Shown here one piece after another: positions 9,826 to 20,813 of a stretch of DNA of 64,000 nucleotides (the first letter of the stretch is position 1; the number at the start of each line of letters is the position of its first letter). The position numbers were made by a program, and so were the translations under genes. The DNA is taken from NCBI GenBank assembly GCA_963799455.1, contig CAWCXF010000007.1, positions 682,001-746,000 on the forward strand, given 5' to 3'. The notes beneath the pieces were generated by a model, which worked only from the letters and a program-made list of their open reading frames with translations, searched no databases and was not told the origin of the DNA. The stretch comes from CAWCXF01 sp963799455 (GTDB lineage: Bacteria > Pseudomonadota > Alphaproteobacteria > Rhodobacterales > Rhodobacteraceae).

Positions 9826-9876
9826 TGGGCGGCGCGAGGTGCGGTGTAGGGTGGTGTTCCCGCCGTGAGGCCGCCC

Positions 9877-11565
9877 ATGTCGCTCCGCCCGCAGCCGCCG
9901 CTCCCGGCCGTTCCCGAGGGCACCGCCCGCGTCGCTCAGGCCGCGTTTCGGCGCGGCAACCCCTACGTGCTGCTGCGCGACCGACTTGGTGCGGTGTTCG
10001 ACGACGCCGACTTTGCCGACCTCTACCCCAGGCTCGGCCAGCCGGCCTACGCGCCGTGGCGCCTCGCCTTCGTCACGCTCATGCAGTTCCGCGAGGGGCT
10101 GAGCGACCGCCAAGCCGCCGACGCCGTCCGCAGTCGGATCGTGGTGCGTACCTGCTTGCGCTGGAGCTGACCGACGCCGGCTTCGACCACAGCGTCCTGT
10201 GCGAGGGCCAAAGCCGGCTGCTCCGGCACGAGGCCTCCGAGCGCCTGCTCGTCCGCGTGCTGGACGCCGCGCGCGAGGGCGGATGGCTCAAGGCGCGCGG
10301 GCGGCAGCGCACCGACAGCACGCACGTGCTCGCCGCCATCCGCACGCTGAACCAGCTGGAGCTGGTGGGAGAGACGCTGCGGGCGGCCCTGAACGCCATC
10401 GCTGCGGCCGCGCCGGAGTGGTTGCGCGCCGTGGCGCCTTCAGACTGGCACGCGCGCTACGACCGCCGGGTGGAGGGCGCCCGGCTGCCCGAGACGGACC
10501 CCAAGCGCGAGGCCTACGCCCTCCAGGTCGGCGCGGACGGCTACGCGCTCCTGGACGCGCTCGACCGGTCCGACGCGCCCGCAGGGTTGTCGGCGCTGCC
10601 TGCGGTCGCCGTGCTGCGGCGCGTGTGGGCCAGGCACTACGAGCGGGTCGCGGCCGGCGCGGGCAGGTCGGACGGCGGCGGGGCCGCGGCCGTCCAGCGA
10701 CGCGCGTTGCGGACCCGCGGCCCCGGCGACCGCGTCGAGTCGCCCTGCGACCCCGAGGCCCGCTTCCGCACCCGCGCCGGCCGGGGCTGGACCGGCTACG
10801 TGGTCCATCTCACCGAGACGTGCGACGAGGGCATGCCGCGGCTGGTCGTGCAGGCCGACACGAGCGGGCGCCGGCGTGCATGAGGCCATGCGGGTCGAGG
10901 CGATCCACGCGGCGCTGGCCGCCAAGGGTCTGGCGCCGTCCGAGCATCTGGCCGACGCGGCCACCATGAGCGCCGAGCTGCTGATCTCCGCCCGCGAGCG
11001 GCACGGCATCGACCTGATCGGCCCGCAGCGCCGGAACCTGACCTGGCAGAGCCGGAGCGAAGGCGCGTTCGACGCATCCGACTTCGCCGTGGACTGGGAC
11101 AGGCAGGTGGTGCGCTGCCCGGAGGGCGAGGAGAGCGCGAGCTGGAAGACCCACAGCAGCCCCGGACGGGCCCGCGGCCGCCCGATCGTGCACGCGCGCT
11201 TCCGCCTGGCCGACTGCCGAGCCTGCCCGTCGCGGGACAGCTCGCACGCGCTCGGCGTCGCGGGGGCGCGACCCGCGTCGCTCTTTCCCCAGCGCGAGCA
11301 CGAGGCGTTGGCAGCGGCGCGGGCGCGAGAGCGCACAGCCGAGCACCAAAAGCTCTACGCTCAGCGGCAAGGCATCGAGGGCACGCTCTCCCAAGGCGTG
11401 CGCGCCTTCGGGCTGCGCCGGGCGCGCTACCGTGGACTGGTCAAGACCGGGCTGCAGCACGTCACCACCGCGGCCGCCATCAACCTCGACCGCCTCGCCG
11501 CCTGGCTCGCCGAGCGCCCCCTCGCGCCCACCCGAACCTCGCGCTTCGCCGCGCTCGCCGCGTAG
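9877..11565 (+). pseudogene. IS1182-family transposase, two frameshifts
   Basis: The DDE transposase of the element reads in three pieces. Piece one (from 9877) has NPYVLLRDRLGAVFDDADFA and QFREGLSDRQAADAVRSR; around 10130-10145 the frame shifts to ALELTDAGFDHSVLCE, QRTDSTHVLAAIRTLNQLEL and GWTGYVVHLTETCDEG; at about 10869-10872 one extra G (GAGCGGGCGCC instead of GAGCGGCGCC) shifts it again to VHEAMRVEAIHAALAAKGLA and the C-terminal TGLQHVTTAAAINLDRLAAWL. Removing that G restores DTSGAGVHEAM, which is the expected family reading. Without repair no full-length protein can be made. No slippery heptamer was seen at either site, so programmed frameshifting is unlikely. Confidence 0.8.
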
Positions 11566-11568
11566 CCG

Positions 11569-11585
11569 CCGACTTCGCCAACAGT
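11569..11585 (-). repeat. Right inverted repeat of the IS1182-type element
   Basis: Exact reverse complement of 9809-9825. Confidence 0.85.
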
Positions 11586-11586
11586 G

Positions 11587-11594
11587 TCTGTCCG
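11587..11594 (+). repeat. Right copy of the candidate target-site duplication
   Basis: TCTGTCCG, same as 9799-9806. Confidence 0.6.
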
Positions 11595-11608
11595 TTTGGC
11601 GAATGGGG

Positions 11609-11642
11609 GGCGCGGCGCCGAGAGGGGCCGCGCCTCTTTCTT
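11609..11642 (+). terminator. Rho-independent-like terminator, probably the original hsp20 terminator
   Basis: Stem GGCGCGGC (11609-11616), ten-base loop, complementary GCCGCGCC (11627-11634), then the T-rich TCTTTCTT. Joining the sequence across the inserted element would put this hairpin about 22 bases after the hsp20 stop codon. It could also stop read-through into the convergent acetyltransferase gene. Confidence 0.65.
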
Positions 11643-11680
11643 GGGGCGCTTCCGCGGATCCCGAGGCCGGCTCCGGACGC

Positions 11681-12181
11681 TTACTGGACCTCGAACGACT
11701 TGCAGACGGCGTTCGGCGGAGTGCGATAGGTGCGGAAACCCAACGCGTCGTAGTAGGCGAGCGCGATGGGATTTCCTTTCCCGATGAAGGCTTCGATCTT
11801 CGGCAGCCCGGCTTCGTGCGCCGCAGCCACCGAGGCAGCGAATAGGGTCGATCCGACCCCCCGGCGCGCTGCCGAAGGCCTGACATGGGTGCCGATGATC
11901 CCCCAGCCCACCGGGGTTTCGTAAGGATTCCCGGCATCTGAGATCTTGAGCGATTGAAAGCCGAGGATCCGCCCTCGGTCATCAACCGCGACCGAGCACT
12001 CCACACGTTGCGGATGTTCGATGTAGTGAGACAAGACGTGACCCGGGTCTACGGCCCTCGTTCGTTGGCCTGCGTCTCGAAGCTCTTCCAGAACTTCGCT
12101 CATCGCCTGAGCATCGGATTCGATGGCCGAGCGCACGTCGATGGCGGAACCCTCGCAGCTTCCTCCTCCGATGCGCGCCAT
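11681..12181 (-). CDS. GNAT-family N-acetyltransferase
   Basis: A protein of about 166 residues with the GNAT fold: N-terminal IDVRSAIESDAQAMSEVLEEL, then GFQSLKISD, the acetyl-CoA motif A region THVRPSAARRGVGSTLFAASV (R-x-x-G-x-G type) and the C-terminal ALAYYDALGFRTYR. The substrate is unknown. The start is uncertain: ATG at 12181 was chosen, with an in-frame ATG at 12256 upstream. Two 60-base lines I counted here are about 57 and 63 % GC, clearly below neighbouring genes (about 75-80 %), it ends in TAA, and it lies beside an insertion sequence and a palindromic repeat. This suggests acquisition by transfer. Confidence 0.8.
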   Translation of the reverse strand: MARIGGGSCEGSAIDVRSAIESDAQAMSEVLEELRDAGQRTRAVDPGHVLSHYIEHPQRVECSVAVDDRGRILGFQSLKISDAGNPYETPVGWGIIGTHVRPSAARRGVGSTLFAASVAAAHEAGLPKIEAFIGKGNPIALAYYDALGFRTYRTPPNAVCKSFEVQ

Positions 12182-12246
12182 GGTCCAGCGTCCGTTCGTC
12201 CCGCCCACCGAACCGATGCGGTTCGCAGGCATGCCCTTTCTCAAGA

Positions 12247-12298
12247 CCGGGGGCATGCATGCCCCCGGACCCCCGCGCTCGGGGGCCGGACCCCCGCG
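12247..12298 (+). repeat. Dispersed palindromic repeat, copy A
   Basis: A 22-base perfect palindrome (12247-12268) with core GGGGGCATGCATGCCCCC, followed by GGACCCCCGCG and a second hairpin GGGGGCCGGACCCCCG. It lies 3' of the minus-strand dehydrogenase gene, between it and the acetyltransferase. It belongs to the family at 16009, 18718, 25236, 36413 and 45250. Its orientation is opposite to the upstream gene, unlike the other copies. It probably folds as a transcription terminator. Confidence 0.85.
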
Positions 12299-12301
12299 GG
12301 C

Positions 12302-13783
12302 CTACACCGCCAGGCAGACGTACTTCATCTCCAGGAACTCCTCGATGCCGTGGTGGGAGCCCTCGCGGCCGAGGCCCGATTGCTTGACGCCGCCGAAGGG
12401 CGCGACCTCCGTCGAGATGAGGCCGGTGTTGACGCCGACGATGCCGTATTCGAGCGCCTCCGCCACGCGCGTCACGCGGCTCAGGTCGCGGGCGTAGAAG
12501 TAGGCGGCGAGCCCGAAGATGGTGTCGTTGGCCTGCTCGATGACCTCGTCCACCGTCTCGAAGCGGAACACCGGGGCGAAGGGGCCGAAGGTCTCCTCGC
12601 GCGCGCACAGCATGTCGCGCGTGGCGCCCGTCACGATGGTCGGCTCGTAGAAGAGCGGCCCCGCGTCGGAGCGGCGCCCGCCGAGCACCACCTCGGCCCC
12701 CTTCTCGATGGCGTCGGCGACGTGGCGCTCGACCTTCTCCAGCCCCGCCTCGCTGATGAGGGGCCCGAGATCGGCGCCCTCCAGCCCGTCGCCCACGCGC
12801 AGCTTGCCCACCTCCTCCTTGAGCCGCGCGACGAAGGCGTCATGCACCCCCGCCTGGACATACAGGCGGTTGGCGCACACGCAGGTCTGGCCGTTGTTGC
12901 GATACTTCGAGGCGATGGCGCCCTGGACGGCGGCGTCCACGTCGGCGTCGTCGAAGACGATGAAGGGCGCCAGGCCCCCCAGCTCCATCGAGCACTTGAG
13001 CACCTGATCGGCCGCTTGCGCGAGCAGGATGCGCCCGACCTCCGTTGAGCCCGTGAAGGTCAGCTTGCGCACCTTCGGGTGCGAGCAGAACGCGCGCCCC
13101 ATCCCCGACGAGTCGGTCGAGGGCAGGATCGACAGGATCCCCTCCGGCAGCCCCGCGCGCTCGGCGAGCACGCCCAGCGCCAGCGCCGAGAGCGGCGTCT
13201 CGGAGGCGGGGCGCGCGACGAAGGCGCACCCGGCGGCGAGCGCGGGCGCGGCCTTGCGGGTGATCATCGCGTTGGGGAAGTTCCAGGGCGTGATCGAGGC
13301 CACCACGCCGATCGGCTGGCGCAGCACCTGCAGGCGCAGGTTGGGCTGGTGGCCGGGGATGATCTCGCCCCGCACCCGCTTGGCCTCCTCGCCGAAGAAC
13401 TCCACGAAGGAGGCGCCGTAGGCGATCTCGCCCTTGGCCTCCGCGAGCGGCTTGCCCTGCTCGGCCGTCAGGATCGTGCCCAGATCCTCCTGATGCTCCA
13501 TCATCAGGTCGAACCAGCGGCGCATGACCTGCGCGCGATCCTTGGCGGTGCGCGCGGCCCAGCCGCGCTGGGCCTCGGCCCCCGCCTCGATGGCGCGCGC
13601 GCCGTCCTCGGGCGTGCAACAGGCGACCTCGGCGATCACGTCGCCGCGCGCGGGGTTCCTCACCGCGAAGGTGCCCGCGCCGCCGTCCTCCCAACGCCCC
13701 GCGACGTAGGCCTGCGTGGCCAGCAGGCCCGGGTCCGAGAGCCGCCCGGCGAGGTTCGTGCCGTGATGGGTCAGGTCGTCCAT
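12302..13783 (-). CDS. gabD: NAD(P)-dependent succinate-semialdehyde dehydrogenase-like protein
   Basis: A 493-residue aldehyde dehydrogenase closest in style to GabD, which oxidises succinate semialdehyde to succinate in the 4-aminobutyrate route. Seen: VASITPWNFPNAM (catalytic Asn and cofactor loop), FTGSTEVGRILL (nucleotide fold), MELGG (general-base Glu) and NNGQTCVCANRLYVQ with the catalytic Cys. The usual ELGGNAP reads ELGGLAP here, a substitution at a normally conserved non-catalytic position. The C-terminal FGGVKQSGLGREGSHHGIEEFLEMKYV is standard. GAGAGGAGAA precedes the ATG. A DUF1523 gene ends 23 bases upstream of it. Substrate is inferred from family style only. Confidence 0.88.
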   Translation of the reverse strand: MDDLTHHGTNLAGRLSDPGLLATQAYVAGRWEDGGAGTFAVRNPARGDVIAEVACCTPEDGARAIEAGAEAQRGWAARTAKDRAQVMRRWFDLMMEHQEDLGTILTAEQGKPLAEAKGEIAYGASFVEFFGEEAKRVRGEIIPGHQPNLRLQVLRQPIGVVASITPWNFPNAMITRKAAPALAAGCAFVARPASETPLSALALGVLAERAGLPEGILSILPSTDSSGMGRAFCSHPKVRKLTFTGSTEVGRILLAQAADQVLKCSMELGGLAPFIVFDDADVDAAVQGAIASKYRNNGQTCVCANRLYVQAGVHDAFVARLKEEVGKLRVGDGLEGADLGPLISEAGLEKVERHVADAIEKGAEVVLGGRRSDAGPLFYEPTIVTGATRDMLCAREETFGPFAPVFRFETVDEVIEQANDTIFGLAAYFYARDLSRVTRVAEALEYGIVGVNTGLISTEVAPFGGVKQSGLGREGSHHGIEEFLEMKYVCLAV

Positions 13784-13806
13784 GCCGTTCTCCTCTCGTG
13801 TCGGGC

Positions 13807-14448
13807 CTACTCGCCCAGGCGCCGCTCGCGCCGCAGCCGACGCGCCTCGGCCCGGCGCCTGCGGCGCTCCTCCCAGGAGGCCTGATAGGCGTCGAGCCTC
13901 GGGTCGATCCGGGCTTCCCGGAAGCGCCGCCAGCGCAGGTAGGCGGCGGCGAAGAGCACGGCGAGCAACAGCAGAACGACGATCGTCACCCAGGGGATCA
14001 CCAGCACGTCGGGCCCCGCGACGGGGCGGATCGACACCGCGTTGGGATACACCGTCAGCATCGGCAGGCGCCAACCGTAGTACCGGACCGCCACCCATTG
14101 CGGCGCCTCGCGCGTCGAGGTCAGGTCCGCAGCCTCGGCTTGGAGGTCGCCGCTGTCGAATTTGAGGTAGGGCGGCCAGAACCCGGTGTCCTCGTTGCGG
14201 AACACCCTCTGGCCGCCATCGGCCTCGATCGTCTGGATGACGAACACGTCGCGGTTGGCGGGCGCGCCGGCGCCCGCGACGACGCTCGTTCCGGGCTCCG
14301 ACCAGAACATCGGCCATCCGCCCACGTCCACGCGCGTGACCTCGGTGCCCACGATCCGCACCACGTCGGTGCGCGGCAGCTGGTAGTGCAGGAAGAGCGC
14401 GATCGCCGACCACACCAGCGCGAGGACGATCCACTTGAAGACGCGCAT
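13807..14448 (-). CDS. DUF1523 family membrane protein
   Basis: A 213-residue protein matching the DUF1523 family of Rhodobacteraceae: MRVFKWIVLALVWSAIALFL gives one N-terminal membrane helix, followed by an extracytoplasmic domain with HYQLPRTDVVRIVGTEVTRV, RDVFVIQTIEADG, VFRNEDTGFWPPYLKFDSGD and WVAVRYYGWRLPMLTVYPNA. A second helix (PWVTIVVLLLLAVLFAAAYL) leads to a very basic cytoplasmic tail (RRRRRAEARRLRRERRLGE). Function unknown. It stands upstream of the dehydrogenase gene in the same direction. Confidence 0.85.
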   Translation of the reverse strand: MRVFKWIVLALVWSAIALFLHYQLPRTDVVRIVGTEVTRVDVGGWPMFWSEPGTSVVAGAGAPANRDVFVIQTIEADGGQRVFRNEDTGFWPPYLKFDSGDLQAEAADLTSTREAPQWVAVRYYGWRLPMLTVYPNAVSIRPVAGPDVLVIPWVTIVVLLLLAVLFAAAYLRWRRFREARIDPRLDAYQASWEERRRRRAEARRLRRERRLGE

Positions 14449-14565
14449 GGGGGCCTCGGGGGTTGGCGGGCGGCAGGGGGAGCATGAGCGCGGCCCCGCG
14501 CCTCGGCAACCCCTCGCGGCCGATTGCGCCTGGACGGCAGGCCGGCCCCGTGATGGGCTCGGGCC

Positions 14566-14928
14566 ATGGACAAGGTGAACCTCGCCGAGAAGCTCGCGCT
14601 CTTCGACACGCGCTGGGATCCGCATGTCGTGGCCGACTACGAGGGCCACGACGTGATGGTGGTGAAGGTCGAGGGCGCCTTCCCCTGGCACGTCCACGAG
14701 GACGCCGACGACTTCTTCCTCGTGCTCGACGGCCGCATCGAGATCGACGTGGAGGAGGGCGGGGCCGCGCGCGCCGTCCCTCTGGCCCAGGGCGAGCTGA
14801 TGGTGGTGCCCGCCGGCACCCGCCACCGACCGCGCGCCGAGGGCCCGGCGCACCTCCTCCTGATCGAGCGGCGCGGCATGCCCAGCACGGGCGACCCGGC
14901 CACCGCGGCGCGCAAGCCCCGGATCTGA
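14566..14928 (+). CDS. Cupin-domain protein
   Basis: A 120-residue single-domain cupin. The motif WHVHEDADDFFLVLDGRIEID (about 45-65) has the His-x-His-x(4)-Asp/Glu pattern that binds a metal, and the second cupin motif is GELMVVPAGTRHRPRA with a further His. Small proteins of this kind resemble the sugar-phosphate isomerase cupins, but substrate and reaction are unknown. It precedes the P1 peptidase gene with a 9-base gap. The ATG has no clear Shine-Dalgarno. Confidence 0.85.
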   Translation: MDKVNLAEKLALFDTRWDPHVVADYEGHDVMVVKVEGAFPWHVHEDADDFFLVLDGRIEIDVEEGGAARAVPLAQGELMVVPAGTRHRPRAEGPAHLLLIERRGMPSTGDPATAARKPRI

Positions 14929-14937
14929 GGCGATGGC

Positions 14938-16061
14938 GTGGGCTCGTGGGCGGCCGCCGCCGGGGCGGGCGGGTCGGCGCCGCGCCATGCGGCCCGCAGC
15001 CGCCTCGCCCGCGCCTCGGCCGACGCCGTGACGGGCCGACTCAGGCTCGGGCCCCGCAACCTCGTCACCGACGTGGCCGGCCTCCTCGTCGGCAACGCCT
15101 CGGACCACGCGCTGCGCACCGGCGTCACCGTGCTGACCGCAGCGAGGCCCTTCGTGACGGGCGTCCACGTCATGGGCGGTGCGCCGGGCACGCGCGAGAC
15201 CGATGCGCTCGCCCCCGACCGGCTGGTGCAGCACGCCGACGCCGTGGTCCTCTCGGGCGGCTCGGCCTTCGGCCTCGACGCGGCCGGCGGCGTCATGGAG
15301 GCCCTGCGCGCGCAGGGCCGCGGCTTCGAGGCCGCCGGCCACCGCGTCCCCATCGTGCCCGCGGCGATCCTCTTCGACCTCGCCGCCGGCGGCGCGCCCT
15401 GGGACGCCCCGCCCTGGCGCGCGCTCGGGCGCGCGGCGCTGGAGGCGGCGGGGGAGGGCTTCGCGCTGGGCACCACAGGCGCCGGGACGGGCGCCACCAC
15501 GGCCGACCTCGCGGGCGGCCTCGGCTCGTCCTCGGCGGTGCTGCCCCAGGGCTTCACCGTCGGCGCGCTCGTGGCGGTCAACGCGGTGGGCTCCACGGTC
15601 GTGCGCGGCGGCCCGCACTTCCACGCGGCGCCTTGGGAGATCGACGCCGAGTTCGGCGGCCTCGGCCCCGGCCTCCCCGACGCGCAGGCGGTCCCGCTCC
15701 CGGCGAAGGGGCGCCGCGAGGCCACCACCATCGCCATCGTCGCCACCGACGCGAGCCTCACCCAGGCCCAGGCGACGCGGCTCGCGGTCATGGCCCATGA
15801 CGGCATCGCCCGCGCGGTCGTCCCGGCGCACTCCCCGATCGACGGCGACGCGGTGTTCGCGGTCTCCACCGGCGCCGAGCCCCTCGGCGAGCCGGTGGCG
15901 GACCTTTTCGCGCTGGGGCACGCGGCGGCGACCTGCCTGTCGCGGGCGATCGCCAGAGGGGTCTTCGAGGCGCGCGGCGGCGCCCTTCCGGCCTGGCGGG
16001 ATCTCTTCGGGGGCTCTGCCCCCGAACCCCCGCTGGGGGCACGCGTGCCCCCAGGCCCCCG

Positions 16062-16065
<4 letters not shown>
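14938..16065 (+). CDS. P1/S58 family aminopeptidase-like protein
   Basis: A DmpA/S58-type N-terminal-nucleophile peptidase homologue, up to 375 residues. Seen: GPRNLVTDVAGLLVGNASD, the glycine-rich GGSAFGLDAAGGVMEAL, GTTGAGTGATTADLAGGLGS, FTVGALVAVNAVGS and the late SPIDGDAVFAVST. The GTG at 14938 is supported by GAGG seven bases upstream; an in-frame GTG at 15028 would remove a 30-residue Ala/Arg-rich leader and is a good alternative. The last ~19 residues (FGGSAPEPPLGARVPPGPR) are encoded by a dispersed palindromic repeat, so the natural protein may originally have ended near LPAWRDL. Its stop overlaps the stop of the convergent dehydrogenase gene. Confidence 0.88.
16009..16062 (+). repeat. 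Dispersed palindromic repeat, copy B (two hairpin modules)
   Basis: First hairpin GGGGGCTCTGCCCCC (16009-16023), linker GAACCCCCG, then a 22-base perfect palindrome (16033-16054) with core GGGGGCACGCGTGCCCCC, then AGGCCCCCGC. It lies inside the 3' end of the peptidase reading frame and encodes its last residues. It could terminate both convergent genes here. Confidence 0.9.
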
Positions 16066-18701
<2,636 letters not shown>

Positions 18702-18717
18702 GCGGTGCTCCCGTCGC

Positions 18718-18772
18718 GGGGGTCCGGGGGCCCTGCGGGCCCCCGGCGGGGGTATGGGGGCGGAGCCCCCGG
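18718..18772 (-). repeat. Dispersed palindromic repeat, copy C (two hairpin modules)
   Basis: Read on the minus strand after the deoC stop: GGGGGCTCCGCCCCC, linker ATACCCCCGCC, then GGGGGCCCGCAGGGCCCCC and GGACCCCCGCG. The layout equals copy B, with a diverged second core. It lies between deoC and the dehydrogenase gene and may attenuate transcription between them. Confidence 0.8.
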
Positions 18773-18773
18773 C

Positions 18774-19808
18774 TCAGCTCATCGGATGCCTGTAGGAGAC
18801 CGAGTATCGCCCGGTGACGTGATGTTCGAGTTGCCGCTCGATGTCGCCCAGCAGCGACGAGGCCCCGAAGCGGAACAGGTCGGGGCGGAGCCACGCATCG
18901 CCCAGCTCGTCCTTCATCAGCGCGAGCCAGACGAGCGCGTCCTTGGCCTTGGAGATCCCGCCCGCCGGCTTGAAGCCCACGCGGGCGCCGGTCGTCGCCT
19001 CGTAGGCGCGGATGGCGCGGACCATGACGAGGGAGACGGGCAGGGTGGCGTTGACGCCCTCCTTGCCGGTGGAGGTCTTGATGAAGTCCGCGCCCCCCAT
19101 CATGCAGGCCATCGAGGCGCGCGCGACGTTGCGGAGGCTGCCCAGCTCGCCCGTGGCGAGGATTGCCTTGACATGGGCGTCCCCGCAGGCGGCTCGGAAG
19201 GCGCGCATCTCCTCGTGGATCGCCGCCCAGTCGCCCGCGAGCGCATGGCGGCGCGAGATCACGATGTCGATCTCGCGGGCGCCGGCGGCGACGGAGCGCT
19301 CGATCTCGGCCACGCGCAGGTCGAAGGGGGTGAGGCCGGCGGGGAAGCCCGTCGAGACGGCGGCGACGGGGATGCCGGTGCCCTCCAGCGCCTCGACGGC
19401 CGGGCCCACCATCTCATGGTAGACGCAGACGGCGCCGACGGCGATGGGGGGCATCCCCATGGCGTCGAGGAGATCCGCGCGGACGGGCTGCCGCGCCTTG
19501 GCGCACAGGCGCCGGACGCGGGCCGGCGTGTCGTCGCCCGCGAGCGTGGTGAGGTCGATGCAGGTGACGGCGCGCAGGAGCCACGCGGCCTGCCACTCGC
19601 GCTTGACCGAGCGGCGGGCGGGCAGGGTGGCCGCGCGGCGCTCGATGGCGGACTGGTTGGCCTGCACGCGCATGATGGCGTCGAGGTCGAGATCCGCGCC
19701 GGTGTTGCGCGGGCTCGGCTCCGGGCCGGGTGGGGCCGCGCGTCGGGGCGCACGGGCCGGGGGGGCCTCCTCGGCCTCGGCCTCGTCGGTGTCGCGCGCG
19801 CGGTCCAT
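18774..19808 (-). CDS. deoC: Deoxyribose-phosphate aldolase
   Basis: A 344-residue class I aldolase that splits 2-deoxyribose-5-phosphate into glyceraldehyde-3-phosphate and acetaldehyde. Seen: ADFIKTSTGKEGVNAT, whose first Lys is the Schiff-base residue in DeoC; VGFKPAGGIS with the second active-site Lys; REIDIVIS for the catalytic Asp; and VKAILATGEL. It is longer than the ~250-residue E. coli enzyme because of an N-terminal extension; the first ~45 residues (MDRARDTDEAEAEEAPPARA...) are charged and low-complexity. The ATG at 19808 has no Shine-Dalgarno, but promoter-like boxes place a transcript start on it. Confidence 0.93.
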   Translation of the reverse strand: MDRARDTDEAEAEEAPPARAPRRAAPPGPEPSPRNTGADLDLDAIMRVQANQSAIERRAATLPARRSVKREWQAAWLLRAVTCIDLTTLAGDDTPARVRRLCAKARQPVRADLLDAMGMPPIAVGAVCVYHEMVGPAVEALEGTGIPVAAVSTGFPAGLTPFDLRVAEIERSVAAGAREIDIVISRRHALAGDWAAIHEEMRAFRAACGDAHVKAILATGELGSLRNVARASMACMMGGADFIKTSTGKEGVNATLPVSLVMVRAIRAYEATTGARVGFKPAGGISKAKDALVWLALMKDELGDAWLRPDLFRFGASSLLGDIERQLEHHVTGRYSVSYRHPMS

Positions 19809-19814
19809 GGCGGG

Positions 19815-19843
19815 AGGGTGGCACCCCGAGCCGAGGCTGTCCA
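19815..19843 (-). promoter_or_regulatory. Candidate promoter of deoC
   Basis: On the minus strand TGGACA (19843-19838), a 17-base spacer, then CACCCT (19820-19815). The -35 matches TTGACA at five of six positions; the -10 is weak. The seventh base after the -10 is the A of the deoC ATG, which would make the transcript leaderless. Confidence 0.35.
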
Positions 19844-20122
19844 CCGGCCGCGGCGGGCGCGTCGCGCTCGTCCGCAACCCCGCGGGTCCGCGCGGGGGAC
19901 GCGAACCCCCGGCGAGGTCGGCCGGTGGCCGATCGCCTCCGATGTCGCGGAGCGCTCGAGAGCCGGCCCTGCGGCCCTGGCGAACCCCCGCGGGTGGGGG
20001 CGACGCGACGAGCGCGGCCCCAAGCCGCGTCGGTCCTGGGGGCGAGAGGGGCAGCGCCGCGACGGTGCCACGATCCGGGAACCCGCTGGACCCCGGCTTC
20101 TCGCGGTGGCATGTCCCGCGCC
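19844..20122. other. Gap between divergent deoC and rpe
   Basis: Together with the deoC promoter region this gap is about 314 bases. No gene recognised. TGGACC (20087-20092) followed after 17 bases by CATGTC (20110-20115) is a weak promoter-like pair for rpe. Confidence 0.4.
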
Positions 20123-20806
20123 ATGGCCGACCGACCGCCCCTCCTGATCGCGCCCTCGATCCTGGCCGCCGACATGGCCGCGCTCGGCGCCGAGTGCGCC
20201 GCCGTCGAGGCCGAGGGCGCGGACTGGATCCATCTCGACGTGATGGACGGCCACTTCGTCCCCAACCTCACCTTCGGGCCGGGCATGGTGGCCGCGATCC
20301 GGCCGCACGTCACGGTGCCGCTCGACGTGCATCTGATGATCGCGCCGGTGGACCCCTTCGTCGAGGCCTACGCCTCGGCCGGCGCCTCTGGCATCACCGC
20401 GCATGTCGAGGCGGGGCCGCACGTCCACCGCACGCTCCAGGCGATCCGGGGCGCGGGCTGCCGGACGGGGCTCGCGCTCAACCCCGGCACGCCCGCGCAG
20501 GCCGCGGAGCCGCTCCTCGACGACGTGGACCTGATCCTGGTGATGACCGTCGACCCGGGCTTCGGCGGGCAGTCGTTCCTGACGAGCCAGCTGCCGAAGA
20601 TCGAGCGGCTGGCGACGATGATCGGCGACCGGCCGGTGCGGATCGAGGTCGATGGCGGGATCGTGCCCGAGACGGCCCGCGCCGCGCGCGCCGCGGGGGC
20701 GTCGGTGCTGGTCGCGGGCTCCGGCGTCTTCCGCGACGGCTCGGCCCGCGACCCCGCGCCCTACGGCCGGGCGATGCGCGCCCTGCGCGAGGCCTGCGAA
20801 GGCTAG
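20123..20806 (+). CDS. rpe: Ribulose-phosphate 3-epimerase
   Basis: A 227-residue TIM-barrel enzyme that interconverts ribulose-5-phosphate and xylulose-5-phosphate in the pentose-phosphate and Calvin-type pathways. Seen: LLIAPSILAADMAALG with the family Ser, DWIHLDVMDGHFVPNLTFGP with the metal-binding His and catalytic Asp, PLDVHLMI (second His), LILVMTVDPGFGGQSF with the second catalytic Asp, and VDGGI near the phosphate site. The ATG at 20123 (MADRPPLLIAPSIL) was chosen; an in-frame ATG at 20111 adds four residues. Neither has a good Shine-Dalgarno. Confidence 0.95.
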   Translation: MADRPPLLIAPSILAADMAALGAECAAVEAEGADWIHLDVMDGHFVPNLTFGPGMVAAIRPHVTVPLDVHLMIAPVDPFVEAYASAGASGITAHVEAGPHVHRTLQAIRGAGCRTGLALNPGTPAQAAEPLLDDVDLILVMTVDPGFGGQSFLTSQLPKIERLATMIGDRPVRIEVDGGIVPETARAARAAGASVLVAGSGVFRDGSARDPAPYGRAMRALREACEG

Positions 20807-20813
20807 GGGGCCA

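Larger units (their letters stand above)
9807..11586 (+). mobile_element. IS1182-family insertion sequence, transposase frameshifted
   Basis: About 1780 bases bounded by inverted repeats (ACTGTTGGCGAAGTCGG at 9809-9825 and its exact complement at 11569-11585) and flanked by an 8-base direct repeat. It holds one transposase gene in the plus orientation, broken by frameshifts. The size and content fit the IS1182 family. The ends are intact and the target duplication is still perfect, so the insertion is fairly recent even though the gene is broken. It landed between the hsp20 stop codon and a rho-independent-like terminator. Confidence 0.8.

Noticed and set aside
10130..10880. Programmed ribosomal frameshifting in the IS1182-type transposase
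   Set aside because: Two shifts in opposite directions, no A-rich slippery heptamer at either place, and the second is fixed by removing a single G from a G-run.
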